A stretch of DNA of 64,000 bases from Massilia alkalitolerans DSM 17462 (GCF_000427785.1 NZ_ATYR01000009.1:62001-126000); one strand, 5' to 3'. Positions 38,814-48,482 are shown, numbered from the stretch's first letter. Notes: generated by a model from the letters alone, not told the origin. Numbers and translations are program-made.

Positions 38814-39755
38814 ATGGAACGCATGGCCACGGACGACATCCCGGCCTTCATCGGCGGGAGGGAAGGCGAGGGACGCCGCGCGCTCATCACGGGCCTGCGC
38901 GGCTTCACCGGCTATTACATGGCGCAGGAGCTCACTGCGGCCGGCTACCGTGTCTACGGCACCGTCATGCCGGGCGAAGAGCTCGGACCGGACATCGTCG
39001 CGGTCGACCTGTGCGATCGCGAAGCCGTGGCGCGGATGGTCGACGAGGTGCAGCCCGACGTGGTCGCGCACCTGGCCGGCATCGCCTTCGTGGCCCATTC
39101 GGATGCCGAACTGATCTACCGCGTCAACGTGGTCGGCACGCGCAACCTGCTCGAAGCGCTGGCCGCCGGCAAGCACCGCCCCACCAGCGTGCTGCTGGCC
39201 TCCTCGGCCAACATCTACGGCAATGCCAGCGTGCCCGTCATCGACGAGAACGTGAGCCCAAGCCCGGCCAACGATTACGCCGTCAGCAAGCTGGCCATGG
39301 AATTCATGGCGCGCCTGTGGATGGACAAGCTGCCGATCACCATCGCGCGCCCGTTCAACTATACCGGCGTGGGCCAGACCGAGAACTTCCTGCTGCCGAA
39401 GATCGTGTCCCATTTCCGCCGCAACGAGAAGCGCATCGAGCTGGGCAACCTGGCGATCGCGCGCGACTTCTCCGACGTGCGCATGGTGGCGCGCGCCTAC
39501 CGCCGCCTGCTGGCCGTGGCGCCTGCCGGCGAAGCCTTCAACGTCTGCTCCGGCAGTTCGCACTCGCTGGCCAACCTGATCGACATGATGAGCGAGATCG
39601 CCGGCTACCACATCGACGTGCACGTCAACCCGGCATTCGTGCGCGCCAACGACGTGCTCACGCTGTCGGGCAGCAACAGCAAGCTCACCGCCGTCATCGG
39701 CCAACTCGACCCGACGCCGCTGTCCGAGACGCTGCGCTGGATGTACCTGGCGTGA
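38814..39755 (+). CDS. rmd: GDP-6-deoxy-D-lyxo-4-hexulose reductase (Rmd)
   Basis: A 313-residue NAD(P)H-dependent SDR that reduces the Gmd product, most likely to GDP-D-rhamnose. It shows ALITGLRGFTGYYMAQ, HLAGIAFVAHSD, SSANIYGN, DYAVSKLAMEF (Tyr-x3-Lys), ARPFNYTGVGQTENFLLPKI and the RANDVLTLSGSNSKL tail typical of Rmd rather than GDP-fucose synthase. An alternative ATG at 38823 would remove three residues. The glycosyltransferase gene downstream overlaps its stop (GTGA). GDP-D-rhamnose as the product is inferred from the Rmd-like tail. Confidence 0.88.
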   Translation: MERMATDDIPAFIGGREGEGRRALITGLRGFTGYYMAQELTAAGYRVYGTVMPGEELGPDIVAVDLCDREAVARMVDEVQPDVVAHLAGIAFVAHSDAELIYRVNVVGTRNLLEALAAGKHRPTSVLLASSANIYGNASVPVIDENVSPSPANDYAVSKLAMEFMARLWMDKLPITIARPFNYTGVGQTENFLLPKIVSHFRRNEKRIELGNLAIARDFSDVRMVARAYRRLLAVAPAGEAFNVCSGSSHSLANLIDMMSEIAGYHIDVHVNPAFVRANDVLTLSGSNSKLTAVIGQLDPTPLSETLRWMYLA

Positions 39756-40891
39756 GGGCCGGCGGTCTCACCGTCGGGCTCGGAACGACCATGATCGAAC
39801 CGGGCCTGACCGGCGGCCGCCTCGACGGCATCGGCGTCTATACCAGCGCACTGATGCGGCACTTGCCGCGCACCGGTTGTAGCGTCGTCCCGTATTCCTG
39901 GCCGCGGGTCCGTTCGAAGGGGCAGGGCATCAGCATCGGCCAGCCCATGCCCCAGTCCTTCGAAACCGCTTCCCTGGTCGACCTCGCCACGCCTGGCGCG
40001 CACCGCGTCCACATGCCGGCCGACCTGTTCCACGTCACCGATTACCGCATCGTGCGCATGGACTGCCCGGTGGTGGCGACCCTGCACGACGCATTGCCGA
40101 TCAAGTACCCCGAGTGGTGCAACCCGCGCCTGCGAAGCCTCAAGAACTGGCTGCAGCGCAAGGCCGCCGCCAAGGCCGACCACGTCATCGCGCTGTCGCA
40201 TTTTGCGATCGACGAACTGGTCGAATGCTTCGGCGTGAACCCGAACCGCGTCTCGGTCGTCTACTGCGGCGTGGACGAGGAATGGCTCGAGGCGCCCGAC
40301 GCGGAGGCGATGGCAGCCACGCTTGCACACTACAAACTGCGCCCTGGCTATTTCCTCACTGTCGGCACACTGCAACCGCGCAAGAACGTCGGCCGCCTGC
40401 TCGATGCCTGGCTGACGTTGCCGAAGGCCCTGCGCGACGAGCGCGCGCTGGTGGTGGTCGGCGCGCGCGGCTGGCGCTGCGAAGCGCTGGTCGCCCAGCT
40501 CCAGGCGGCGCAGGCCAATGGCGAGAACGTGGTCTGGCTCGACAAGCTCACCGACGCCCAGCAGCTGCGCCACCTGTATGCCGGCGCCGGCGTGTTCGCC
40601 TTTCCTTCGCTGTACGAGGGCTTCGGCATCCCGGTGGTCGAGGCCTTTGCCTCGCGCGTCCCGGTGGTGGCGTCGAACGCCAGCTCGCTGCCCGAAGTGA
40701 CGCAGGGCGCCGCGCTCGAGGTCGATCCGCTCGATACGGGCCTGCTGGCCGACGCTTTGCAGACCCTGGCTACGGATGCCCGCGAGCGCGCGCGCTGCAT
40801 CGCCGCCGGCCGCACGCGGGCCGAACAACTGACCTGGCACGCTACCGCACGGCAGACTGCCGAGGTGTACCGTGCGCTACTTTCGCAGTAA
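39752..40891 (+). CDS. GT4 family glycosyltransferase
   Basis: A 379-residue GT-B enzyme. The N-terminal half reads LTVGLGTTMIEPG and DGIGVYTSALMRHL, so translation must start before it; the GTG at 39752 overlapping the rmd stop (GTGA) is the best start. The donor-binding C-terminal domain has TVGTLQPRKNVGRLLDAW, VVVGARGW and FPSLYEGFGIPVVEAFAS with the E-x7-E pair (core EGFGIPVVE). By position it probably transfers rhamnose from GDP-D-rhamnose in a D-rhamnan-like polymer, as WbpX/Y/Z do in Pseudomonas A-band; acceptor and linkage are unknown. No ABC transporter gene for the polymer is in the window. Confidence 0.87.
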   Translation: MRAGGLTVGLGTTMIEPGLTGGRLDGIGVYTSALMRHLPRTGCSVVPYSWPRVRSKGQGISIGQPMPQSFETASLVDLATPGAHRVHMPADLFHVTDYRIVRMDCPVVATLHDALPIKYPEWCNPRLRSLKNWLQRKAAAKADHVIALSHFAIDELVECFGVNPNRVSVVYCGVDEEWLEAPDAEAMAATLAHYKLRPGYFLTVGTLQPRKNVGRLLDAWLTLPKALRDERALVVVGARGWRCEALVAQLQAAQANGENVVWLDKLTDAQQLRHLYAGAGVFAFPSLYEGFGIPVVEAFASRVPVVASNASSLPEVTQGAALEVDPLDTGLLADALQTLATDARERARCIAAGRTRAEQLTWHATARQTAEVYRALLSQ

Positions 40892-40900
40892 GCTTCCAAC

Positions 40901-42070
40901 ATGCGTGTCCTTCATTTCTACAAGACGTACTATCCGGACTCCCTTGGCGGCATCGAACAGGTGATCCGCCAGCTGTGCGTCGGCACGACGCGCCTGGGCG
41001 TCAACAATACCGTGCTGTCGCTGTCGCGCCAGAAAGACCTGGCGCCCTATACGCTCGATGGGCACACCGTGCACCGCGTGCCGCAAAACTTCGAGATCGC
41101 CTCGAACGCCTGCTCGCTGCAGGCCATCGGCGCGCTGTCGCGCATGGCACGCGAGGCCGACGTGGTGCACTACCACTTCCCGTGGCCTTTCATGGACCTG
41201 GCGCATTTCATGGCGCGCGTGGACAAGCCGACCGTGGTCAGCTACCACGCCGACATCGTGCGCCAGAAGCACTTGCTGCGCCTGTACCAGCCGCTCAAGT
41301 ACCGCTTCTTCGACAGTGTCGATACGGTGGTTGCGGCCTCGCCCAACTACCTGGCCTCCTCGAGCGTGCTGCAGCGCTACCGCGACAAGACCCGCATCAT
41401 CACCTACGGCCTGGACAAGTCCACCTATCCGCACGTCGAGCCGTGCCGCCTGGCGCACTGGCGCGCCAAGGTCGGCCCGAAGTTCTTCCTGTTCGTCGGC
41501 GTGCTGCGCTACTACAAGGGCCTGCATGTCCTGCTGGAGGCGGCGCGCGGCCTGGATTACCCGATCGTGATCGTCGGCACCGGACCGGAAGAGCAGGCAT
41601 TGCGCGAGCAGGCGGCGCGTCTCGGCCTGAAGCACGTGATCTTCACCGGCGGCGTCGACGACGCCGACAAGGCGGCGCTCCTGAGCCTGTGCCATGCGAT
41701 GGCTTTCCCCTCGCACCTGCGGGCGGAATCCTTCGGTATCTCGCTGCTGGAAGCGGCGATGTACGGCAAACCGATGATCTCCTGCGAGATCGGCAGCGGC
41801 ACCACCTACATCAACCAGCATGGCGAGACCGGGCTGGTGGTGCCGCCCTCCGACGCCGCAGCGCTGCGCGGCGCGCTGCAGGCGCTGTGGAACGACACCG
41901 AGATGGCGCGCCGCATGGGCGTGCGCGCGGAACAGCGCTACCACGAGCTGTTCACCTCGGAGCAGATGGCGGCCAACTACACCGACCTGTACAAGGAGCT
42001 GGTGGCGCGCAAGGCCACCGCGAATGCGCGCGGGAGCGTGGGGCTGGCGGGCGTGCCGCCGACGCGATAG
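40901..42070 (+). CDS. GT4 family glycosyltransferase
   Basis: A 389-residue GT-B transferase. N-terminal HFYKTYYPDSLGGIEQVIRQL and VVHYHFPWPF, then VSYHADIVRQK, FVGVLRYYKGLHVLLEAA, IVGTGPEE and the donor-site FPSHLRAESFGISLLEAAMYGKP with E-x7-E (core ESFGISLLEA). The sequence is close to mannosyl/rhamnosyltransferases of O-antigen clusters (WbpY/WbpZ-like). It starts 9 bases after the previous GT gene and closes the gmd-rmd operon. It ends one base from the convergent HD-GYP gene. The last 20 residues are low-complexity and probably disordered. Confidence 0.87.
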   Translation: MRVLHFYKTYYPDSLGGIEQVIRQLCVGTTRLGVNNTVLSLSRQKDLAPYTLDGHTVHRVPQNFEIASNACSLQAIGALSRMAREADVVHYHFPWPFMDLAHFMARVDKPTVVSYHADIVRQKHLLRLYQPLKYRFFDSVDTVVAASPNYLASSSVLQRYRDKTRIITYGLDKSTYPHVEPCRLAHWRAKVGPKFFLFVGVLRYYKGLHVLLEAARGLDYPIVIVGTGPEEQALREQAARLGLKHVIFTGGVDDADKAALLSLCHAMAFPSHLRAESFGISLLEAAMYGKPMISCEIGSGTTYINQHGETGLVVPPSDAAALRGALQALWNDTEMARRMGVRAEQRYHELFTSEQMAANYTDLYKELVARKATANARGSVGLAGVPPTR

Positions 42071-42071
42071 T

Positions 42072-43064
42072 TTAAGCCTCAGCCCAGCGCTGCTGCACCG
42101 CCCGCACCGCCGGCATCTGTTCGATGAACAGGTCGACCAGCGCCGGATCGAAATGGCGCCCTTTCTGCTCGCGCAGGAAGGTCAGCGCTTCATCCTCTGT
42201 CCAGGCCTTCTTGTATGGCCGCTTCGAGGTCAGCGCGTCGAACACGTCGGCGATCGCCACGATGCGACCGACCAGCGGGATGTCCTCGCCGCGCAGGCCG
42301 TTCGGGTAGCCGCTGCCGTCGTACTTCTCGTGGTGGGTCAGCGCGATCTGCGAGGCCAGCGCCAGCATGCCGCCGCCATGCTCGCCGATGATCTCGGCGC
42401 CGATCGTCACGTGGCTCTGCATCACCTTCCATTCGTCCGGATCGAGCGGCCCGGGTTTCTGCAGGATGCGGTCCGGGATGCCGATCTTGCCCACGTCGTG
42501 CATCGGCGCGGCGTGCAGCAGGTCGTCCGCTTCCACTTCGCTCATGCCCGCCGCGATGCCGAGAATGCGCGAGAAGTGGCTCATGCGGATCACGTGCAGG
42601 CCGGTCTCGTTGTCCTTGTATTCGGCGGCCAGGCCGAGACGCTGGACGATTTCCAGGCGCGTCGCGCGCAGCTCCTCCATGCGCACCAGCGACAGGTGGG
42701 TGCGCACGCGAGCGCGCACGATCGGCGGACTCACCGGCTTGGTGATGTAGTCGACCGCGCCGGCTTCGAAGCCTTCCAGCTCGTCGGCGGTGTCGGTGAG
42801 CGCGGTCACGAAGATCACGGGAATCGCCGCGGTATCCGGGTTCGCCTTGAGCGAGGCGCACACTTCGTAGCCGGACATCCCCGGCATCATCACGTCCAGC
42901 AGCACCAGGTCGGGGGCTTCCTGGCGCGCCAGCTCGAGCGCGCGCGCGCCGTCCTTGGCGAACAGCAGGCGGTAGTGGTCCTGCAGGATCTGGCGCAGCA
43001 GCTGCAGGTTGCTGGCTTCGTCGTCGACCGCGAGGATCAGCGGCCGGTTGTTCGGTTGGGTCAT
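42072..43064 (-). CDS. REC-HD-GYP response regulator (RpfG-like c-di-GMP phosphodiesterase)
   Basis: A 330-residue regulator. The receiver (1-125) has VDDEASN, phospho-Asp in LLDVMMPG and TKPVSPP. The HD-GYP domain (about 140-325) is complete: HVIRMSHFSRILG, AAPMHDVGKIGIPD (HD), HHEKYDGSGYPNGLRG (GYP) and DVFDALTSKRPYKKAW, so it should degrade c-di-GMP to pGpG or GMP. ATG 43064 with AGGA nine bases upstream is better than the TTG at 43073. It lies 26 bases downstream of the MHYT hybrid kinase on the same strand, so the two probably form a phosphorelay. Confidence 0.93.
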   Translation of the reverse strand: MTQPNNRPLILAVDDEASNLQLLRQILQDHYRLLFAKDGARALELARQEAPDLVLLDVMMPGMSGYEVCASLKANPDTAAIPVIFVTALTDTADELEGFEAGAVDYITKPVSPPIVRARVRTHLSLVRMEELRATRLEIVQRLGLAAEYKDNETGLHVIRMSHFSRILGIAAGMSEVEADDLLHAAPMHDVGKIGIPDRILQKPGPLDPDEWKVMQSHVTIGAEIIGEHGGGMLALASQIALTHHEKYDGSGYPNGLRGEDIPLVGRIVAIADVFDALTSKRPYKKAWTEDEALTFLREQKGRHFDPALVDLFIEQMPAVRAVQQRWAEA

Positions 43065-43090
43065 GCTCGTCAATCCTGAAAAACTATTCC

Positions 43091-46000
43091 TTATTCGCCC
43101 AGCGTGGCCATCACGGCCTCCAGCTGTTCCAGGGCGGAGTCGAACTCGAAGTCGCCGATCGCGCCCTGGATCTGGGCCACGCGCGGCGCCACCGGATGGC
43201 CGGCCAGCGCCGCCACCAGGCCGGACAGGGCGGCATCGTCGAGGGCGCCGCGGCGCAGCGCCTGCAGCAGCACGCCGCCGGCGCGGCGCGCGCGCGCCAG
43301 GTCATAGGGCGCCGCTTCGGGTGCCACGGTCGGCTGCGGGCTGCCGGCGCGGATCGCGGCCAGCGCGTCGCCCAAGGCGGCGCTGGCGGTTTCCAGCGCC
43401 TGGGCGGCCTCGCGCTCGTCGGTCGGGACGGTGTTGGTGGCCTGCTCGAGCCTGGACAGCGCGTCGGACAGCTGTTCCAGACCGACGTTGGCGGCCACGC
43501 CGCGCACCTTGTGCGCCAGCATGCGCAGCTGCTGGTGCGAGCCGCCCGCCGCGTGCATCTTCAGCGTGGTGGCCAGGTCGGCGTACTGGCGGCCGAAGTG
43601 ATCGAGCGCCTCGGCATACACGTCGGCCTTGTCGGCCCAGCGGTGCAGGCCGACGCGGCGGTTCAGCACCTCGCGCGCCGCGGCAGGCAGCGCAAGCGCG
43701 TCCTTGTCCGCCTGCTGCTGGTCGAGGCCCAGCACGCGCGCGATCTCGTGCGACAGCGTGAACCAGTCGACCGGCTTGGTGGCGAAGCCGTCCATGCCGA
43801 CTTCGACGCTGGCGCGGCGGTGCTCGGCCAGCACGCTGGCGGTCATCGCGATCACCGGCGTACGGCGCTTGCCGGTGGCCGCCTCGTGGGCACGGATCGC
43901 GCGGGTGGCGGAGAGGCCGTCGAGGGTCGGCATCTGGAAGTCCATCAGCACCAGGTCGAAGTCGCCTTCCCTGGCCTGCTCCAGCACCGCGGCGCCATCC
44001 GCCACGGCGGTGAGCGTGTGGCCGCGGCGCGCCATCAGGAGCTGCAGCAGCTCCAGGTTCTGCGGCACGTCGTCGGCGGCCAGCACGCGCAGCGGCGGCA
44101 GCACCGCGGCGCTGCGCACGCGCGGCGCCTGCTGCGCGAAGCGTGCCAGCACCAGCGGCAGATGCACGTGGAAGCTGGTGCCCTTGCCGAGTTCGCTCTC
44201 GGCCCAGATCTTCCCGCCCATCAGCTCGACCAGCTGCTTGCTGATGGTGGTGCCCAGGCCGGTGCCGCCGAAGCGGCGCGTCATCGAGGCGTCGGCCTGG
44301 GTGAAGGGATCGAAGATCGCCTGCAGGCGTTCCGGCGCGATGCCGATGCCGGTGTCGCTGACGATGATGCACAGCTGGTCGCCCTCGGCACGCACGCGCA
44401 GGGTCACGCTGCCTTTCTCGGTGAACTTGATCGCGTTGTCGAGCAGGTTGGTGAGCACCTGGCGCACCCGCAGCTCGTCGCCGCGCAGGCCGGTCGGCAG
44501 CGCCGGATCGTAGTGGATGTCGAGGTGCAGGCCCTTGGCGCGCGCATTCGCGGCCAGCGTGGACGACAGCTCGTCGATCAGGGACAGCAGGTTGTAGTCG
44601 TTCTGCTCCAGCTCCACCGCGCCCTTTTCCAGCTTGGCGGTGTCGAGGATCTCGTTGAGCAGGCGCAGCAGCGCGCGGCCGGCGCTGCGGATGGTGTCGA
44701 GGTGGCGCCGCTGTTCCTTGTTCAGCTCACCGTCGAGCAGGACGTCGGTGAAGCCGAGGATCGAATTCATCGGCGTGCGGATCTCGTGGCTCATGTTGGC
44801 GACAAAGGTGGCGCGCGCGGCGGCGGCCTGCTCGGCCTTGTCCTTGGCGTCGCGCAGCGCGTCTTCCATCTGGCGGCGCTCGGTGATGTCGAGGATGACC
44901 CCGTCGAGCCAGGTGACCGTGCCTTCGTCGTCGCGCACGCCGCTGCCGTTTTCCCACAGCCAGCGCACGCTGCCGTCCTTGTGCAGCAGGCGGTATTCGA
45001 CCAGGTAGGGGCGGTCTTCGCGCAGCGCGGCTTCCAGTTCTTCGTTCACGCGCACGCGGTCGGTCGCGTGGATCAGGGTGCCGAACAGGCGGCGCGGATG
45101 GTCGCCCAGGAAGTCGGCGGCCGGGTAGCCGGTGACGCGTTCGACCGCGTCGCTGATGAAGACCATCGGCCATTGGCCTTCCAGCGTGCAGCGGAAGGAA
45201 ATGCCGGGGATGTTGGCGATCAGGGAACGGAACTGCGCTTCGCTGGCATGCAGCGCCTGCATGATCGCGCGGCGCTCGCTGATGTCGGTGATGAAGCAGA
45301 CGAACAGGTCCTGCTTGTCCAGGCGCGCATGGCCGATGGCGCGGCGGATCGGCACCAGGCTGCCATCCTTGCGCTTGCCCATGATTTCGCTGCTGCCCGA
45401 CATCGCCGGGGTAAATCCTTCGGTGATCAGGCCCAGCAGGCCGTCGTGCGAGGGCGCGTCGTCATCGGCGATCAGGAGGCTGGCGCTGCGGCCGACGATC
45501 TCCTCGCGCCGCCAGCCGAAGATGCGCTCGGCCGAGGCGTTGAATTCGGTGATGGTGCCGTTGCGCGCGATCGTGATCACGCCGTCCACCGTGGTGGTGA
45601 GCAGGGCGCGCATCCAGGCTTCGCTGCGGCGCAGCTCGAGGAACATCATGCGGTAGCGCAGCAGGCCGTTGGCCGCGACCACCAGGCCGGTAAAGACCAT
45701 GGTGATGAGCGAGATGGCGAGCGCCAGGAAGTCGCTGTTCGAGGAGCCCATGCCGGCCGGGTCGGCCTGGCCGACGAAGCGCGCGGCGGCCATGCCGGTG
45801 TAGTGCATGCCGGCGATGGCGCAGCCCATCACGATGGCGGCCAGCAGCAGGCGGCGCGATTCGCTCAGCGAGCGGAAGCGCTTCAGGCCGAAGCGCACGC
45901 CCAGCGCCAGCGTGGCGAGCACCACCGCCACCACGATCGACAGGGCGAACATGGCCGGGTCATAGCGCAGCTGCAGGCGCATCTGCATGCCGGCCATGCC

Positions 46001-46408
46001 GGAATAATGCATGGCGCCGATGCCGGCGCCGACCAGCACGCCACCGACCAGCAGGCCGACCGGGCCGAGACGCTGGCGCGAAATCAGCGACAAGGCCACC
46101 GCCGAGGCGCCGATGCTGGGCAGCGCCGACAGGATGGTGGTCATCGGGTCATAGGTGATCGGCGTGCACAGGTTAAATGCCAGCATGCCGATGAAGTGCA
46201 TGGCCCAGACGCCGGCGCCGAGGGCCAGGCTGCCGCTGCCGAGCACGAGCGCGCGGTGGCTGCGGCTGGCGGCCGCCTGGCCGGCGATCTGCAAGCCCAT
46301 CCAGGACGAGAAAATGGCGATCAGGACCGACAGCAGGACAAAGCGCAGTTCATAGACGCCAAAGGTGAGCAGCGACGGATCGTCCGGAACTGAAAATAAT
46401 TGCAGCAT
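43091..46408 (-). CDS. MHYT-PAS-PAS hybrid histidine kinase with REC and HPt
   Basis: A 1105-residue inner-membrane kinase. The N-terminus has seven or so helices carrying three MHYT repeats (WAMHFIGM, GAMHYSGM, AGMHYTGM), thought to bind a metal and sense a diatomic gas or redox state. Two PAS domains follow (about 275-395 and 405-520, each ending in a DIxER linker). The HisKA H-box SHEIRTPMN has phospho-His about 540, then NLLDNAIKF, DTGIGIA and GGTGLGTTISKQ. REC has LMDFQMP (Asp about 821) and HPt AHKVRGVAANVG (His about 965). All relay residues are present. ATG 46408 starts a typical MHYT leader; upstream in-frame codons look non-coding. Likely output is the downstream HD-GYP regulator. 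Confidence 0.92.
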   Translation of the reverse strand: MLQLFSVPDDPSLLTFGVYELRFVLLSVLIAIFSSWMGLQIAGQAAASRSHRALVLGSGSLALGAGVWAMHFIGMLAFNLCTPITYDPMTTILSALPSIGASAVALSLISRQRLGPVGLLVGGVLVGAGIGAMHYSGMAGMQMRLQLRYDPAMFALSIVVAVVLATLALGVRFGLKRFRSLSESRRLLLAAIVMGCAIAGMHYTGMAAARFVGQADPAGMGSSNSDFLALAISLITMVFTGLVVAANGLLRYRMMFLELRRSEAWMRALLTTTVDGVITIARNGTITEFNASAERIFGWRREEIVGRSASLLIADDDAPSHDGLLGLITEGFTPAMSGSSEIMGKRKDGSLVPIRRAIGHARLDKQDLFVCFITDISERRAIMQALHASEAQFRSLIANIPGISFRCTLEGQWPMVFISDAVERVTGYPAADFLGDHPRRLFGTLIHATDRVRVNEELEAALREDRPYLVEYRLLHKDGSVRWLWENGSGVRDDEGTVTWLDGVILDITERRQMEDALRDAKDKAEQAAAARATFVANMSHEIRTPMNSILGFTDVLLDGELNKEQRRHLDTIRSAGRALLRLLNEILDTAKLEKGAVELEQNDYNLLSLIDELSSTLAANARAKGLHLDIHYDPALPTGLRGDELRVRQVLTNLLDNAIKFTEKGSVTLRVRAEGDQLCIIVSDTGIGIAPERLQAIFDPFTQADASMTRRFGGTGLGTTISKQLVELMGGKIWAESELGKGTSFHVHLPLVLARFAQQAPRVRSAAVLPPLRVLAADDVPQNLELLQLLMARRGHTLTAVADGAAVLEQAREGDFDLVLMDFQMPTLDGLSATRAIRAHEAATGKRRTPVIAMTASVLAEHRRASVEVGMDGFATKPVDWFTLSHEIARVLGLDQQQADKDALALPAAAREVLNRRVGLHRWADKADVYAEALDHFGRQYADLATTLKMHAAGGSHQQLRMLAHKVRGVAANVGLEQLSDALSRLEQATNTVPTDEREAAQALETASAALGDALAAIRAGSPQPTVAPEAAPYDLARARRAGGVLLQALRRGALDDAALSGLVAALAGHPVAPRVAQIQGAIGDFEFDSALEQLEAVMATLGE

Positions 46409-46641
46409 GGGGGCGGCTTTTGCGGTGATTGGGCAGTGAAAAGCGCCCGGGAAAGGTCTCAGCAGTATCTCATTTTCGCGTGGGAAAGTCTCGTTGAAGG
46501 TAGGCATCATGCGGGTTTGACCCGTATTTCTGTAGCGCAGGCGCCACCCCCACGGCTACTGTACCGACATGCATTGCGGAAAAATTCCCTGTAGTGCTAC
46601 TCTGCATTGATAAATCAATACAAGTGCGTGTGGATAGCGCA

Positions 46642-47445
46642 ATGCGCAGGCGATCCAGCCAGGGAAGAACCTTGCTTACTCGAATTCTCGCGATAGCACT
46701 CGCTGTTGCCGGCGCCGCCGCCAGCGCCGCCAATGCCGCCGTCGGGACGGCGCCTGCGGCCCGGCCGCGGCTCTACATCACGACCGAGACCTCGGCGCCG
46801 TCGAGCATGCTGGAGGGCACGCGCGTGACCGGCATCGCCACTGACAAGGTGCGCGAAGCCATGCAGCGCGCCGGCGTCGACTACAGCATCGAACTGCTGC
46901 CCTGGAAGCGCGCCTACCTGGCTGCGCAGCAACGCCCGGATGCCTGCGTGTACTCGACTTCGCGTACGCCGGAGAGGGAAAACCTGTTCAAATGGGTGGG
47001 GCCGACCGCGGTGGCCGAATGGGTGATGCTGGCGCGCGCCGACAGCAAGCTGACGCTGCGTAGCCTCGAGGATGCGCGCGGCCTGCGCATCGGCACCTAC
47101 AACGGCGACGCCCGCGATGCCTACCTGCGGGCGCGGGGCTTCCGTGTCGACGCCGCGAATGAAGACCTGGCCAACGCCGGCAAGCTGCTGCTCGACCGCA
47201 TCGACCTGTGGGCCGCCAGCCTGCGCACCGGCAGCACCATCCTGACCCGCTACGGCTATGACAAGAAAATCGTGCCGCTCTTGGTGTTCAACCGGATCGA
47301 ACTCTACCTGGCTTGCAATCCCGGGGTGCCGGATGCGGTCGTGGAGCGGCTGAACGCGGCCTTCGAGGCCATGGGGCGGGATGGTACGGCGCGGCGTATC
47401 GAGCGCAGCTATGAGAACTGGGGTGGGCCGATCAAACAGCCGTAA
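46642..47445 (+). CDS. Periplasmic solute-binding protein, family 3-like (SBP_bac_3)
   Basis: A 267-residue exported binding protein. The signal peptide (about 10-33: TRILAIALAVAGAAASAANA) is followed by the SBP_bac_3 fold: LYITTETSAPSSMLEG, GIATDKVREAM, LLPWKRAYLAAQQRPDACVYS, the hinge RTPERENLFKWVGPTA (core FKWVGP) and DARGLRIGTYNGDA. No permease or ATPase genes are adjacent. Such orphan proteins in Oxalobacteraceae are often annotated as transporter-substrate-binding proteins; some act as signalling inputs. ATG 46642 is chosen over the GTG at 46594, which would precede the signal peptide by 16 polar residues. Confidence 0.8.
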   Translation: MRRRSSQGRTLLTRILAIALAVAGAAASAANAAVGTAPAARPRLYITTETSAPSSMLEGTRVTGIATDKVREAMQRAGVDYSIELLPWKRAYLAAQQRPDACVYSTSRTPERENLFKWVGPTAVAEWVMLARADSKLTLRSLEDARGLRIGTYNGDARDAYLRARGFRVDAANEDLANAGKLLLDRIDLWAASLRTGSTILTRYGYDKKIVPLLVFNRIELYLACNPGVPDAVVERLNAAFEAMGRDGTARRIERSYENWGGPIKQP

Positions 47446-47558
47446 TGCGCGCCCGCATGGCCTGGCCGGTGGCAGAGGATTGTGAGGTGTAAATTATTCC
47501 GACGGAAATGTCGGGGAAAAACGAGGGGCAGGTCAATGTCACTGCCATGCTGGTGGGG

Positions 47559-47643
47559 TGGTGCCTCCGGCCGGAATCGAACCGGCACGCCTTTCGGCGC
47601 TTGATTTTGAGTCAAGTGCGTCTACCAATTCCGCCACAGAGGC
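47559..47643 (-). tRNA. tRNA-Leu (anticodon CAA)
   Basis: An 85-base gene with CCA encoded. The acceptor stem GCCTCTG pairs with CGGAGGC (one G-U). The anticodon arm is TTGA-CTCAAAA-TCAA, giving anticodon CAA, which reads UUG. A long variable arm (GCGCC-GAAA-GGCGT) marks a class II tRNA, and the T arm reads CCGGTTCGATTCCGG. It is on the minus strand and free-standing. Confidence 0.97.
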
Positions 47644-47766
47644 CCAATAGCAGGCGCGCATCTTAGCACATCGATTGCACGGATGACCAGCACCGGCGAA
47701 AGTATTGCGGCGAGGACGCCTGTTACGGGCCGGTAGCGGCCTGTAGCGACGCCGCTGCCCACACAA

Positions 47767-48234
47767 TCAGCAGGAAATGCGCTGCTGCAGCAGCCTCAGG
47801 CTGCCTACCGGGCCCACCACCTGCAGCGTGTGCGGCTGCACCGCCACTTCGATCGAGCCCTCGCGGCCGCGCAGCCAGGGCAGCGGGCGGAAGTAGCTGA
47901 TGCGGTCGGCATCGGACCTGGTGCGCCGGTAGCCCAGCGAGACCAGCGCTTCGTCGAGCGTGCTGATCATGTGGTGGGCATCGAAGCGGGTGCGCATCTC
48001 GAAGCTTCCCGGGCCCATCATGGCCACCGGCATCAGTCCACCGACCAGCGCCGGCAGCACGATGAAGGGCAGCGGGGTTTCCGGGTCGATGAGGTGCAGC
48101 ACCAGCATCAGCAGCGGCAGGCCGACTGCCATGGTGAGGACCCACGGGAACAGCTGCCGCCAGGTAGCGGGGCAACGCAGGAAGAACGGCCGCTCGCGAA
48201 TACGAACAATTTCCGAAAAGGTAACGCTTTTCAT
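47767..48234 (-). CDS. Small membrane protein of unknown function
   Basis: A 155-residue protein that I do not recognise. Residues 30-52 (LFPWVLTMAVGLPLLMLVLHL) and 58-78 (LPFIVLPALVGGLMPVAMM) are two membrane helices; the C-terminal half (ISTLDEALVSLGYRR to the end) is soluble and mixed alpha/beta. The start is well supported by GAGGAG six bases before ATG 48234. Codon use matches its neighbours. It lies between the tRNA and the glycosyltransferase gene, with the latter's terminator upstream, so is its own transcript. Homologues are probably limited to relatives. Confidence 0.7.
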   Translation of the reverse strand: MKSVTFSEIVRIRERPFFLRCPATWRQLFPWVLTMAVGLPLLMLVLHLIDPETPLPFIVLPALVGGLMPVAMMGPGSFEMRTRFDAHHMISTLDEALVSLGYRRTRSDADRISYFRPLPWLRGREGSIEVAVQPHTLQVVGPVGSLRLLQQRISC

Positions 48235-48423
48235 GGTATCTCCTCGCAGCGCTGCTCGATCGGTTGCGCCCGTATGGCAACAAAAAACGACCTGTTTCAT
48301 TGTGCCGGTCTAGCTTACGGGGCAGTTGACTCCGCTCAAGCGCGCTATCTTGCATACATAGGTTCTCACATCAGGCTGGTGTGCTGCGCACCGGTGAAAG
48401 AGATGCAGGAATCGTGCCAGAAC

Positions 48424-48455
48424 GAAAAAGGCCGCCGGCTGGAATGCCGGCGGCC
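48424..48455 (-). terminator. Rho-independent terminator of the ArnT-like gene
   Basis: On the minus strand GGCCGCCGGC, a six-base loop and GCCGGCGGCC form a perfect 10-bp stem (48430-48455), followed by TTTTT (48424-48430 complement). It lies 28 bases past the gene's stop. Confidence 0.92.
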
Positions 48456-48482
48456 TGCAAGGAAACAGTCAGGAGGGAGGAA

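Noticed and set aside
43196..46393. Plus-strand open frame of over 1000 codons opposite the MHYT kinase
   Set aside because: Antisense shadow with composition driven by the GC-rich third codon positions of the real gene.
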